Part shown: piece after piece, positions 34,627-46,100 of the stretch
Position numbering within the stretch: the first letter of the stretch is position 1
How the letters are laid out: every line of letters begins with the position of its first letter
Assembly (NCBI GenBank): GCA_948567375.1
Contig: OX419759.1
Coordinates: 1,775,303-1,839,302 of the forward strand
DNA from: Lunularia cruciata
Taxonomy: Eukaryota > Streptophyta > Marchantiopsida > Lunulariales > Lunulariaceae
Length of the DNA: 64,000 nt
Reading direction: 5' to 3'
Position numbers and translations under genes: made by a program
The notes under the pieces: model-generated
Seen by the model: the letters and a program-made list of their open reading frames with translations, nothing else
The model's database searches: none
Told to the model about the DNA's origin: nothing

Positions 34627-34995
34627 TCAGATAAGGACTGTTCGAGACTTTCGAGCAAAAATTTCGAATAAATAAGAGAACTTACCAGGAGTAGTTAGGG
34701 GTGCACAAACGGAAACAAGTTCCATTATGTGGAACTCACCACGAAGCTTATCAATCGAAGGTTGACATGATCTACCCGGTCTGAATCCATGAGAGCTGTC
34801 TAGAAATCGTTCTTCCCATATGAGGGGTTCCGGTTCCATGCCTCTCAAATGTCCACGCCTGAAAGAAAAGGGCCCGCACAAGCTACCAAGAAGGATGGGA
34901 ACCTCATCAAACCGTACAGGGAATCGGAATGAGAGAGTTGACCTATTGCATGTAAGAACTTCAGAAATCAAATGATCTACACACCACTTAAGCAT
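34627..34995 (-). pseudogene. Group II intron-type reverse transcriptase fragment
   Basis: The 122-codon minus-strand frame contains EPEPLIWEERF followed by SSHGFRPGRSC (about residues 54-77, nt 34836-34765). This motif is characteristic of the RT0-RT1 region of group II intron maturases. Only about 40 residues are recognisable. No catalytic YADD region, domain X or intron RNA structure was found nearby. It may be an organelle-derived (mitochondrial) insertion. The remaining frame residues are unassigned. Confidence 0.55.
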
Positions 34996-35160
34996 TCAAA
35001 ACAAAACGAATTTACCGTACCAGAAGAGACACATGCGACCGCGTACGACGGCAAGAAGAAATCAAATGATCTACACACCACTTGAGCATTCGGAAAAATA
35101 TCAATTTTATGTACCAGAAGACGACACATGTGACCGTGTAGGATAACACGAAAGATGGGA
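34964..35160 (+). repeat. About 97-bp direct repeat
   Basis: AAATCAAATGATCTACACAC occurs at about 34967 and 35064, each followed by CACTT.AGCATTC and later ACCAGAAGA..ACACATG.GACCG. The antisense frame 35402-34977 spans both and shows no domain. Confidence 0.75.
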
Positions 35161-36038
35161 AGACCTATCAATCCGTACAAGGATAAAACAAAAAGAGGTA
35201 AAATGGAGCTAAGCCTCAATTTACTGTACCTCCACAATAGTATACAACTGGAGCGTTCGGGATGGCATAAATTTCCAGTACCTTCACAGTAGTATACGAC
35301 GGAATCTTTACTTGTGTCACATCCACTATAGAAGTGAACGATCCAACCATAAACACATCCTAACATGTGGTATATCCAACGAACAAAAACTTTTAGGCAC
35401 AAGCCAATGCCTACATGTATATATAGAGAGATTCATATGCAGTAGTTTATAAAACACGAAAACGAGCCTAGTAGAGCATGCGGTGGTTCGGTCGGTGCCA
35501 GGCTTCAGAATTGGTGCTCGGATGACGAGTTGTTTTACTGTTCTTCCTGGGGTCAGTCTACATTTTTGGTGTTGGAGAAGTTCCTGCAGAGTTGGAGTTT
35601 GATATCATCGAGAATATCAGCAAGATAGAAGAGATACTGGTAGGTGGCAACCATCACCTCTCCTTATAATTATTATAAGGTCTGAGATGAACCTTGCTTA
35701 TTTGAGAAACCTGTGCGCATGAGCTTTGCACTTCGCATCGCGGGCGTAATTAGCAAGCCTGTATTACGACTCATCCAATATACTCTTAAGTCTTTTGATT
35801 TCAAGCTCGATGCGGAAATCCTTCACGCTCTTCGGAAGGCCCGTGAATCTGCAAACAAATTTTCGTGCTGTCGTTGAAAAGATTCGTTTTCTTGCTCAGG
35901 CGTGAACTTTGTCTCATTGTGAATGGATGCGGTCTAAGTGCACGTGATAAAATATGGGAGGAATTAACCTTTGATGACTCTTGCTCTGCACTTTTACAGA
36001 TTGTTCAAAGCTGAGTTGTTGGAAATTATCGAGTGAAG

Positions 36039-36782
36039 ATGTCAACTCTTGTTGAGAGCATGGCCAGTGGTCGGACAGGTACTATTTTGAAAAAGGGTAA
36101 AAGTCACATTAAGGAAATGCTTTCATCAGTATCATCTTCGAAGGCAGATACACCAGGCAGAATTCACAACACAATCGATGACGATTTTGGGAAATTTTAC
36201 ACAGCCGCTCAGTGGTACGGGAAATTTCGGAATATTGTGAGAGTACAGTCTGTCAAGTATTGCGTAACAGCAATTGCCGCACGGGACCTACTCACTTCCA
36301 CGGAACATGTCAATTGCTTGCGCCACCGTTCCCGCTTCATTAATCATGACTTCATAGTTATAGAATTTTTTCTGGAGCCAGTAGAGGGTGAAGACTTCTT
36401 TCTGGAGGATAAAACTAAACCCACCCTTTTCAGCATGGTTGGTGAAAAGAAAGGAGGGGACAATGCTGGAATTACGATAAGACATACGGGAAGTACAGAT
36501 ACCTACGCACGCAATGTCTTGATACAAACGGATTGCGATGTGCTTATCACCTTACGGTTGTTGATGTGCAATCTGGCGTCCCATGACCCAGCTTATCATA
36601 TAACACAGGAAAACTGTTGGAATGCTGTGTATGCTGTGGAAGCCACCGGCTTAATCCTCAAGGAACTCCACGTTGACGGGGTCTGTGACGAAAACAACAA
36701 ACAGACACTTTCAAACCACATGAAAACCTTGGAGTCCAGGAAAGAAAATGCCATTGAAAGTTTTCGCAACACAAAGAAGTAA
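36039..36782 (+). CDS. Unrecognised protein, possibly truncated by a nonsense codon
   Basis: ATG at 36039 opens 247 codons with host-like composition, the longest non-transposon frame in the window. No known domain is recognised. It has a Ser/Lys-rich N-terminus, a central mixed region with five or more Cys and His residues, and a charged C-terminal helix (ESRKENAIESFRNTKK). It stops at TAA 36780-36782, but the same frame stays open afterwards (VFQIYSNVRMELDELEQT) up to a good GTAAGT donor at 36836. A short 66-bp intron with TTCTTTAACAG acceptor at 36901 could follow. The next exon needs a frameshift to read on. An upstream exon ending about 35632 (FGVGEVPAELEFDII, then GTAGGT) may belong. 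Live gene or recent pseudogene cannot be decided here. Confidence 0.5.
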   Translation: MSTLVESMASGRTGTILKKGKSHIKEMLSSVSSSKADTPGRIHNTIDDDFGKFYTAAQWYGKFRNIVRVQSVKYCVTAIAARDLLTSTEHVNCLRHRSRFINHDFIVIEFFLEPVEGEDFFLEDKTKPTLFSMVGEKKGGDNAGITIRHTGSTDTYARNVLIQTDCDVLITLRLLMCNLASHDPAYHITQENCWNAVYAVEATGLILKELHVDGVCDENNKQTLSNHMKTLESRKENAIESFRNTKK

Positions 36783-37261
36783 GTCTTCCAAATTTACAGC
36801 AATGTGCGAATGGAGCTAGATGAGTTGGAACAAACGTAAGTTTTGTTTTAGGAGAAGCTCCCTCCTTCCCATGTGTTTACTATAGTTTTCTTCTTTAACA
36901 GTATACTGAACAAAGACATTAAAGGATCTATGCGATACTATTAATGCTCATGTTGCATCACAAGACTTAGCAAAGCAAATGAAGTCAAAGTATGAATATA
37001 AGAATAGCAAGAATAGCAAGAAACGAAGTTGAAGTTTGAATATCAGAATATTGGATTAAAATGCAGAGACTATAGAGAATGACTTTTAACAAGATTATGA
37101 TTATTATGAACTTTGTGTCAATGTTAAGCAAGTGATGAAGTTTTAATCTTTGAAGAGGCATTTAAAATGCTCGCCCATTGAAAAGTAGAACAAAGGCATG
37201 AATATTGAGTATAACTTTTTATCAATAATAAAACATGGATACTCACAGATTCACAAAAGGG

Positions 37262-38640
37262 GAAGAAGACCAGCAGCTGTAAGTGTGTATTTAAAATGAA
37301 GAAGTATTTCAGTGGTAAAAATTGAGAGGTTCAATTCTAGGTTTGTAGCCAAAGGACAAACCCCAGTACAAAGTATTGAAGTTTTTGAGACTTTCTCTCC
37401 AGTGGTCAGATTTTCTACAGCAAGGTATTTAAAGGCAATGGACAGTATGAGAAATTGGGAAATACATCAAATGGATGTGAAGTGTGCTTTTCTAAAATAG
37501 AAATCTCAGGGAAGAAATATACATGCAACAATCAGAAGGACCGAGAAAGGGAAAGTAAGCAAATAGGTATTTTTAAAAATCTGTAATATATGGATTAAAA
37601 CAAGCATCACAAAACTTGGTAGGAGAAATTGAATGGTTATTTAATTTTTTTGAACTTGAAACGGAATTCTTTTCGTCATGGAATTAATTTCAAGAGGTAA
37701 TTAAATGATATAATTTTCATATAAATATACTCAAATATCACTCTAATCTGCTACAAATACCAAATTATGAAATAAAATTTAAATTAATGGTTTGAGATGA
37801 GTAATTTAGGGGGGGTGGGGAATATTTTGATCACAAGGGGTAGAGTTGCAAGGATTTTCTCTTTATCTCAATCCTATCATATGCGATGGAAATAATTTAA
37901 ATTTTTAATATTCAAAGTAAACATCCAATGATCACCCCATTGGAGCTTCGTCTACGTAGCAGTAAAAGAATGATTTCTTCATATGAAGTTGAGAAAATGT
38001 AATGATATCAAAACCCTGTATTCATTTGGTTAAAACTCAGATATTTGATTACATGTACCAAGGTCTGATCTTGCTTATGCCCTAGGCCTGCTAAGCAGAT
38101 ATATGTATAATTCTTGGGGAGGTCATTGATTTGCATTAAAGAGAATTATCAGATATTTAAATATACGATGGAATTGGCATTCAATATCTGCAAACTTGGA
38201 GAATTCTTTGGTGGTGTATTCTGATGCTGAATTCGGTGGAGAACTTCAAATTATGTATTTCTATTAGTAGAGTAGCCATGACTTGGATAAGCAGGAAATA
38301 CTCAATCAGTGGCATCTTTACTTGTGACGCTGGATTTATAGATTTCACCATTCAGAATTTAACCCCTGAGCTATGAGGAGTTAAGAGTGAAATCTAATGA
38401 AGGTGGAAATCAATGTCTTGATTGTCTTGCTATGATGAAACTCCATTTTATCAGTCAACTACAAAGAATATAGAAATTCAACTATAGTATTTGAAGGAAA
38501 AATTAGACCATGGAATAATATGGAAAAATAGAATACTAAGGATATGATAGCAAGTATTTTTACTAAAGCTTTATCAAAGAAAAGTATATGTGTTTTGTGT
38601 AATCGGTTAAGATTTTTATCAAAGAGTTCTCCGAGGGGAT
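37262..38640 (+). pseudogene. Ty1/copia RT-RNase H fragment
   Basis: 37312-37500 is clear copia RT: RFNSRFVAKGQTP, ETFSPVVRF and WEIHQMDVKCAFLK. Past a stop come remnants YGLKQAS (about 37590), LGLLSRYM and RYLKYTMELAF near 38150, VYSDAEFGGE near 38215-38245, then MIASIFTKALSKKS near 38545. This is the RNase H end. No LTRs were recognised. Confidence 0.8.
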
Positions 38641-38778
38641 TATAGAGGAATATATTATTCCAGTGAACGCTTATCTAGAGCGAGTGAGGAATGAACACAT
38701 CATGACTTGTGACCTTGTCAATAATCGTCTCAAAGAGATTAATGTGACCTTGGAAATAATCAAGTCGATGTAAGCTTA

Positions 38779-39420
38779 CCATGGCATTCATATCTCGTAT
38801 GGTTTTGCAATCTTTACATTTTGTATGGTTGCTTACCAATGAAGATCTCGGTTTGAAATCATGACCTCCAGAGATTTCATGACCATAACATTCTGCAATC
38901 AGCACAAAATGTTATGGTCATGAAGTCTCTGGAGGTCATGATTTCAAACTGAGATCTTCATTGGTAAGCATACACTTATAGGATAGTAGCAGGGCTCCTT
39001 GGGTATATCGCCAGAAGAATGAGGCAGTCTGTAAAGATTAGGCGAAGAATACGAACGGGGGAGACACGTATTGTGGCAGAAGGATCCGCCGTGATTTGCA
39101 GCACGTCAATCAGAATTTTGGTCGTCGCGGACGCTATTGCACATATGGAAAAGTATTTAGGATAAACTAAACTGGACGTAATGTGGCACCGAGTTTCCCC
39201 CCGACATGTCTGCAGCTATGGGATTTGAGGATCTGCTGGAGATGATGATGACGAAGGGGAGGATGGAGGGAAATACAGGTCACTGGACCAGGAAAGGCAA
39301 GCAGTAGCAATGTCTCGAGGGCTAAGTTTTCCTCGATATGTAGCTGAAGCCGTGGTCTGCCGGAGAGGTGGAAGACTGACCGTTCCCATTGATAATACTA
39401 TCACATTGTTGCGCATGTAG
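38779..39420 (+). pseudogene. STIG1-like pseudogene with an internal inverted duplication
   Basis: ATGGCATTCATATCTCGTAT at 38779 aligns with the signal peptide start of the intact gene at 56240 (MAFISRMVLQSLHFV versus MAFTSPMVLQALLFV). After 38830 the match is interrupted by a fold-back inverted repeat. It resumes at about 38955 (GATCTTCATTGGTAAGCAT) and runs through the cysteine-rich domain and the 3' UTR to about 39420. Stops, indels and loss of several cysteine codons (for example CTTGCCAG to ATCGCCAG) show it is dead. Confidence 0.85.
38831..38969. repeat. 62-bp-arm hairpin inside the STIG1 pseudogene
   Basis: 38831-38892 and 38908-38969 are reverse complements with two mismatches around a 15-nt loop. 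The end of the right arm is original STIG1 sequence (alignable to 56339-56360), while the left arm replaces the expected sequence after the signal peptide. The left arm therefore looks like a copied, inverted version of the right. Confidence 0.92.
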
Positions 39421-39429
39421 CCTACTGTG

Positions 39430-40100
39430 ATTAACGGGATGGGATCACGAACAAGGACCTCCTATTGAACACACATATACTAACCAATCCTGACACTATT
39501 TTATGAACACGTTTTAGTTGGCCACCGCAGTTTGAGTTGACTACGGTAACCAGATAGAATTTACTCAGAGCAGGAAGAACTGCTGCTGACCTCGACATCA
39601 GCATCAAGAGCAGCAAGCAAATCTGTAGAGTTCGGGTCCATGTAAATTTGATGATCATGAATGTTCAAACTAGCAAGATATAATTGAATCAGAACAGAAA
39701 GTAATAAGTGCTGCTGAACTTTGATCAGCATCAACATTGCTCTGCTGCAAGAGTAGCAAACAAATTCCGTTGACATCCACCAGGTTCATGTCCGTATGCT
39801 GACATGATAGTCTTCTGATGTTAATCAGTTTGCGGCATCTGATGCGGTTTGGCATAAGGAGCCCCATCGGTACTAGGCGGAAGGGTTACATTAGTATGAA
39901 TCGTTTCGAATCAGATATGCGTACTCGGCTTCCGCACCGGATCCTATCGAGATAAGGACGAGTGCAACATGGCCATGCATTAGCATTTTGTACAATTCTT
40001 GTAGCTTCGCAGTTTCGAAGCAGATGTCTACCACCTCCGGAACATGATTAGATCAAACTTTCACAAGATTGAGGAACAGTTCCGTCTTGCATATGTAAAT
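39430..40100 (+). repeat. Duplicated STIG1 3'-flank module, copy A
   Basis: Carries two tandem units with ACTAGC.AGATA.AATT..A and CAG.AAG..GTGCTGCTGA, followed by CAGCATCA and CTGCAAGAGTA. The same pattern and following sequence occur at 41870-42360 and 56930-57540. No ORF is conserved among copies. Confidence 0.7.
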
Positions 40101-41290
40101 CAATTGGTAACTTTGCTACATGGGGCAGTTATGTCATGATCAACAGTGACAATCTTCTTGACTTACTCTGATAGTGTGAACAAAACTCTGCAAGTCACAG
40201 ATCAAAATAGCCACTAAAAATTCGCAAAATTTGAAAAGTTTGCAACGACTCATATCCACTTCACTTCAATATCCCAGTATTGATGACATAAAAGCAGAGG
40301 AGTTTTATCAAGTGCCAATTGAGGAATCAAGGTAAAACACAGCAGCTAATAGTTTCCTGTGAAATTCTGATATTATAAACCTAACCTAACAATTCAATAT
40401 TTACAAACAAACCCGTCACCGGGGTTCCACTGGTTCTTAGACCGCTTCTTCTTGTCCGTCCCTCTGACAAAGCAGAGTTCAAACAATCATTACAAGCTCG
40501 AGTTTTATGGCGCCTGCTCTAGTTTTATGGCGTCTGATTATGAGTGTATTCCACTTACGATCTCTGAACCTTCCACTTTTGCATTCTTTTTAGTGTGAAC
40601 ATCACAACAACCCCCTTCGTCGGCATTGTGGGCATTGTGGATAATGATGGGGACATTTCCCCTAGTTGCTAAGCACTTCTGACCGTAGTGACGTGGAGGG
40701 CGGTAGTGATCATGATGGAAACTTCACGAAATAACCTCCATAACCCCACAGTTCAATTTCCCGAGCCTGACAACTGAATAACAGAAGCTTACGTAATACA
40801 ACAGCGCTACTCGAAAGCCGCACGACTGAATTACTTAACTACTTAACAACCATACTCAAATATCTCGTTGTCTTGAAGATGGACAAACTCGTTCAATTCC
40901 ACTGGACGTTGTTGTCTCTCTTCTCTCACTCCAAACTCCACTTATATCGATGCAGGTCAATAGGAGAAGAATCAGCCGAATTGGCTGACAACCGGTGCAC
41001 TTTCGGCCTGGCATGCCTGAAACTTGTTCTTTTTAAGTGCAGGTAGCAAGTGTAACTTGCCTTTCAGTAGCAAATAAAAGTGCAAGCTTACAGTGCCTTA
41101 TGGGTGGTCCCATGATATCCTACACTAGACGCTCAGGCCCTTTGGCTTTTTATCTTAGTACAAATTAATTCATATTTTAATATATTTAATGAAAAAATAA
41201 TCATAATTTTATAAATTGAAATTTATATATTTAAACATATTAATTATCATTTAAAAATATTATAGAAAATAAAAAATTAAGAACACCCGA
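40100..41290. other. Intergenic, no gene seen
   Basis: Mixed unique sequence and an AT-rich block (41150-41280). No coding or RNA signal could be supported. Confidence 0.45.
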
Positions 41291-41292
41291 TT

Positions 41293-41480
41293 CCATTTCG
41301 AAATCGATTTGATGATGTAGTTTAGTTGATCGATATGTTCCATTTCGAGGTCGAAGTGATGATGTAGATTAGTTGGTCGATATGTCCCATTTCGTGGTCG
41401 AATTGATGATGTAGTTTAGTTGGTCGATATGTCCCATTTCGAGGTCGAATTGATGATGTAGTTTAGTTGGTCGATATGTC
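41293..41480 (+). repeat. 47-bp tandem repeat, four copies
   Basis: Units start CCATTTCG at 41293, 41340, 41387 and 41434 with exact 47-bp spacing, each holding GATGATGTAG and GGTCGATATGT. Copies three and four are nearly identical. Confidence 0.92.
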
Positions 41481-41869
41481 CCATCTCATATGTACTGATT
41501 AAAGCTAGATCTAGGTTTTATTACACAATCTGTGCACGTAGGAAGAGCCCCCACAGCTGGAGGGTCGTTCTCCTTCGTGCTCACAGATCTCGTGGCATTT
41601 CATAATAATGAATACAACTTACTGATGTATGATAGCACGTTAAGGTCACAAATAGCATGTATAACCAACGTTTCGAACGGCACATGAACGTGAACACCCC
41701 TTGTCGAATTTAAGCTTGCAGTTGACAATATCGTGTTCCTGCTAAGTATGACCAGTCTGATAGCTTGGACATGGGCCCATGATTTCAGCTTGCATATGCC
41801 GGGAATCTACTCTTCTTAAGCATGAGATCCTCCAAAATCTCTCCATGAACCCAACTAAATATTAAGTTC

Positions 41870-42360
41870 ACTTTAATTCGACTAGTCAGATTTCAATCAG
41901 AGCAGGAAGCAGTGCTGCCGAATGTCAGGATTGACGCGCTCGCTGCAAGAGCTGAAAGCGCATATGCAGATTCAGGTTCATGTACATTTGCCGATCAGAA
42001 GTAGTATTAGTCCGACTTTTGGATAGTATTGAAAGAAAGAAGTGCTGCTGAACATTAGCGTCAACGAGCTCGCCTGCTGTAGTCACAAAGACATAGGCAA
42101 AGACATGACTTCAAGATTCTTGTGTGTGTTTGATCATGATACTCTGATGATATCAATCAGTTTACGGTCAATGCCCGTTGTCAGTGATCCGATTCGACGT
42201 AAGGATCCTGCCCCATTGGCATACACATAGCGGGACCTTACTTTAGTTTAAGGGTTCTAGAAGCAAAGATATGTACGCTGCATGCGCATCGCAACCACAT
42301 CATTTGAACTTTTTGTAAGATTGAAGAATCGGTTCCGTTCTTAAATGTATATTGTTAAAT
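41870..42360 (+). repeat. Duplicated STIG1 3'-flank module, copy B
   Basis: Two units with ACTAGTCAGAT and AGCAGGAAGCAGTGCTGC, followed by ATCAGTTTACG..CA and GATCCGATTCGACGTAA. All match the region after the intact STIG1 gene (57083-57300). No STIG1 coding sequence remains here. Confidence 0.7.
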
Positions 42361-42563
42361 CTGTTACATGAGCAAGTTACTTGATATATTGACAATGGGA
42401 CGCTTCTTTGAGCTCTTGTGGCCACATCTATGGCAACAAGTTCTTTTCTTTGTCACTTGCTTTGAAGAGAACATCAATCTGCCTTGAAGGAACATCAATT
42501 CAGGCCCAAATTCCTCAAAGTTATCTATCTTCCCTGATAAAAAAATAGAGAATCAAGCAGAAT

Positions 42564-42895
42564 TTGCGTACACCTGAGGATGTAGCTGTCTATTTCCTTT
42601 ACTGCCCCACTGTTGTAACTCATAATATGCAGAAGAGTTTGTCCAAATTCAAGAACAGGGAATCAAGACTATCAGCTGCATGTTTGTTTATTTTCTTCCT
42701 GCAATCCCCACAAGGCTGTAAGGGTTTCCTTGTCTGTTTGCTTCTACTGCACTGCGATTTTCAGACTGTCTGCTCAGAATGCTGGAACAAGCTAAGCGAC
42801 TACAGGCTAAAACAGCAAGAATTCGCGGAAGTCCCGAAAAGTGCACAAGTTTATGTTGAAGTTTTCCAAATGATGTATGGACAGTCTGTAAGCCC
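42564..42895 (+). pseudogene. Host-like exon, left half, split by a copia insertion
   Basis: An open frame (for example KLSDYRLKQQEFAEVPKSAQ, then VYVEVFQMMYGQSVSP) runs to the copia target site. If the copia element and one target duplication are ignored, it continues in the same frame at 46760 (VIFVPPKLDLKFISSRSSE). A TTTTCAG before ACTGTCTGC (about 42765) may be the true exon start. No domain recognised. Confidence 0.5.
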
Positions 42896-43137
42896 TATAG
42901 TGAAGGGTAGAATAATCAAGGTGAGAGAGAAAGGTTAGATAATGTCAAAACTGGGCAGAATAGATAATGAATTAAACCCTATAGGTATACATTCAGTCAC
43001 ACCCAGGGCTGCGAACCCTTCACCTAACCGGTATAGAGATGTGTGACTGGCTAGTATCAGTCTAGTGATTTGTAACTTAGCAGTTTATATGATCTGTTCT
43101 GACACTCCTCCTTAAGTGAGATGTCACCACTGATATT

Positions 43138-43590
43138 CTACACATTTCCTCCTATCACGTCTCTTAGCGGAAGGTGGTAGGTGTGCTTTGGCCGAGAAAG
43201 GGCCTTAGTAAGGGCATCAGCCCACATTTGGCTGCTAGGACAGAAACTAAAACTAAATGTGCCATATGCAGCAAGTTGCTTAATAAAATGATAACGCATG
43301 GCAATGTGTTTAGTTCTAGTGTGATATTTGGTCGTGTCCAATATAGTAAGTGCACTTTGATTATCACGGTAAATGTGAATGGTTGAGGTCGTCGTAATCT
43401 TGACGCTCTTCAGCCATTGACGTAGCCAAACAGCTTCAGGAGCTGTGGTAGCCATGGCCACATATTCAGCTTCAATACTTGACAAAGTTGTAGTTTTCTG
43501 ATGAATGCTGCCCCAGCCGATTGCTTCACCACAAAATAAGACACAGAAACCGGAGGTTGAGCTAAACTGATCTGTTCCAATATACTACAC
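43138..43590 (-). pseudogene. Copia RNase H end
   Basis: SSIEAEYVAMATTAPEAVWL, then IYRDNQSALTILDTTKYHTR, HIAMRYHFIKQL and MWADALTKALSRPKH: the canonical end of copia pol. The minus-strand frame is open to 43138. Upstream, a frameshifted FSSTSGFCVL-type stretch (43510-43590) belongs to the same domain. Confidence 0.9.
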
Positions 43591-43609
43591 AAATCAAATG
43601 CATGAACAA

Positions 43610-45150
43610 ATCACGGCAAAATTGAGACGGAGAAGAAGGTGTAGAGAAGGAGCGTGATTGGCAGAAGGAGATGGCAAGCTGAGCCAGAGAGGAACAACAC
43701 CTACACAACCTTGTATAGCACGCCAAAGCTCAAGTATCCAAGGCTGGAGAAGAAAAGAAGGTGATGGAGGAGAAGCATTAGGTAGAACTGTAGAAACTTT
43801 GTATGCAGTTGGCAGAATTGGTGAACCTATGCAAGGCACTCTCAGTGAGGGAGGGGTCAGATCCCTTGGGCAAAGTCACTTGGTGGTTCAAGGCGTTTCC
43901 CAACCCTGGAGCCAAGGCGGAGCTCGAGGAAGCATACTTGCACGAGTTGAAGTTGCTGGTCCAAGAGACTCTTAGGAAGAAGGCGAAGGAGGTGGACATG
44001 AATAATTTACTCATTAGACTTAGGGATAGAGCAGACTGGAAAATGATAGAAGCAGGAGATAACATTGCCTTAGATTGGACTCAGTTAAAATGAAGGTAGA
44101 TAGTCTCACCACGACTCTGAGCAAGAAGATAGTAACCCAATCCGAAGTAGCTGAGATTGGAGTGCAGGTGGATTGGGCTGAGTTACCAGAGTCATTGGAG
44201 AAAGTTAGAATAGGGAAAGAGGATAGTGTTAGAATATCTATGACTTCAGTTGTAGTGCAGATTGAGGAGGAGACAACATTAGCAATAGATGTAGAACCTA
44301 AAGTAGAAGAGACACTTGTAGATAACTCAGGTGAGGAAGCTGAAGTAAAGTAGTACTTGGATCAGATCCAAGTCAGTAGCAATTACAAATGCAAAGTACT
44401 AGTTTTGTAAGTAGAGTCTCTTTGGATCTGCAACATAGGAGGAGGCAGTTGTAATAGTTAAGTAGTTTTTGTAACTTCCAAGTGATCTGACTATTTAGAG
44501 CAGTCATTCTGAATGCTTTGTATTCAGTAATCAGCAGAAGATGATAAAAGCAAAGTGCTGATGAAGCACTTGTAGTTTTGCTTAATTTTGAGTATCAGCT
44601 GAATGCCTTTGTGAGTGAATGTATGAAGAAATTTGGATTGCAAGTGAAGGAGTGTTAGATGTTGAATTTTATAACTCTGAATTCCACCCGTGTGCTTGAT
44701 CCTAAGTGGAGCACATTCAAAGCAATGCCTTGACGGATTTGTAGTATTGTCAGTATCTATCATTTGTAGCTATAGACAAGAAGCTGATGCAAAATCACTT
44801 TGAAGTGAGAAGTTGTACCTTATTTGAACGAGTGGAATACAATTATGAGGTGAAGTCACTTTGAGACAAAGTAGACATCCTCGTACCAACTGAATCATCA
44901 CAATTGATGGAACTTTGGACTGAAACTGAAGAAATGTGATTTTGAGGGAAACTTAGTTGCGGCAAAACCTTTGACAAGTGTTTGTTGCACTCTTATGGGT
45001 GTTGTTTTTGCACAAGAGTTTAAAGATGTAACCAAAAAAATGATTTAAGTTACCTTTACTTTGTATTTGAGCATTCTTGACATGTATCCCTGTGGGAACA
45101 AACCATTACTCACACATTACTGCAAAAGAGATATTTGCTAGATTGTCACA
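43610..45150 (+). mobile_element. TRG family copy 3 inside the copia element
   Basis: Internal coding remnants at 43800-44353 (EEAYLHELKLLVQETLRKKA, MNNLLIRLRDRADWKM, then AEIGVQVDWAE and an acidic tail) match TRG copy 2. GGAGGAGGCAG (about 44438-44448) is a polypurine tract. The LTR runs TGTAATAGTT at 44450 to TTGTCACA at 45150. The right edge cuts copia integrase right after HPRPKFPKQ. No left LTR was found, so the 5' end is truncated or was lost with copia RT. Confidence 0.75.
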
Positions 45151-46100
45151 ACTTGCTTTGGGAACTTGGGGCGAGGGTGTTTACCATGCACGCATGTAGT
45201 GCAAGAATGTATGGGAATGCGCATGACTTTAAGTCCCCACACGGTATCGGGTTTGGTTAGATACCCTAGCCTATTGATGCTAATATGACCAAGATGCCTA
45301 TGCCATAAATGTGCAATTTTACCCGTGTGAGATAAATAAACATATGTCAAGGAGAAAACATTGGGTAATGTCTTGGTCATTAGTAAATAATGTACCCAGA
45401 GGAAATACCATGATATACGTATGAAATAAAATGTTGTCTTTAAGTAAAGAAGGAGGAGAGCAGATCCTGAGCTGTCATTGCTGGTAAACTCCACCACAAA
45501 ATGTTGGAGGTTGAAATTTCTGTCGTCTGTTTTTTGGGTTCTGACCGACGAAATGTAGTGGCACTGGTTCTTTTTCTGTTGGACTCCTCTCTGGGAAAGA
45601 GAGACCAGGGCGCTTCCCTTTGAGGAGGAGGATTGCATAGCAGTCTCCTCTTGCAGGAGAATTGTTATGAGTGCATATGTTGTTATTGTCCCATGATTTC
45701 TCACTGTTGAAGCACACTTTTGTACTTAGGGTGCATAGAGGCCCATTAGAGTGAGCAATTCATCTTCTAGGGTGATGGTGACACCAACAGCAGTGCATTG
45801 TTCCATTATGCCTCCAAAGTTGTGCAGGTGCTGGGTGACTGAATCCTGAGGTTTCATCCTGAGATCTAAAAATTTGGAGAGCAGGTAATGTTTGTGTACT
45901 ACATTTGTTAAGTAGTAGACAGTGATGAGCATATCCATTGCTTCTTTGCTGGTTTTCCTTGAAGTAATGTGGGACTTCACAGAGGGTGCACAACAATCTA
46001 TGATAGCAACAAGGGCCTTTGGGTCTCTTTTCTTCCAAGCAGTGATTGTTTGCTGGTTGTTATTATTCTGGCATTTGCAGGGTCAGGAACTGGTGCAGGG
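45151..46100 (-). pseudogene. Copia gag and GAG-pre-integrase
   Basis: Gag (UBN2-like) at 45980-45726: YYLTNVVHKHYLLSKFLDLR and VTQHLHNFGGIMEQCTAVGV. The GAG-pre-integrase motif at about 45310-45165 reads LWHRHLGHISINRLGYLTK and CTTCVHGKHPRPKFPK. Between them frames are broken. The start of gag lies near 46060 (NNNNQQTITAWKKRDPKAL). Confidence 0.85.

Noticed and set aside
34977..35402. 141-codon minus-strand frame
   Set aside because: It covers a direct repeat and has no recognisable domain. Cysteine and leucine richness looks like chance.
41293..41480. CRISPR-like array
   Set aside because: Units are directly adjacent with no unique spacers, and the context is a plant nuclear genome.
42564..42895. 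Insect-type zinc-finger-associated (ZAD) domain suggested by CSECWNKL
   Set aside because: Only one CxxC pair is present, the second pair is missing, and the rest does not fit. Left as unknown.
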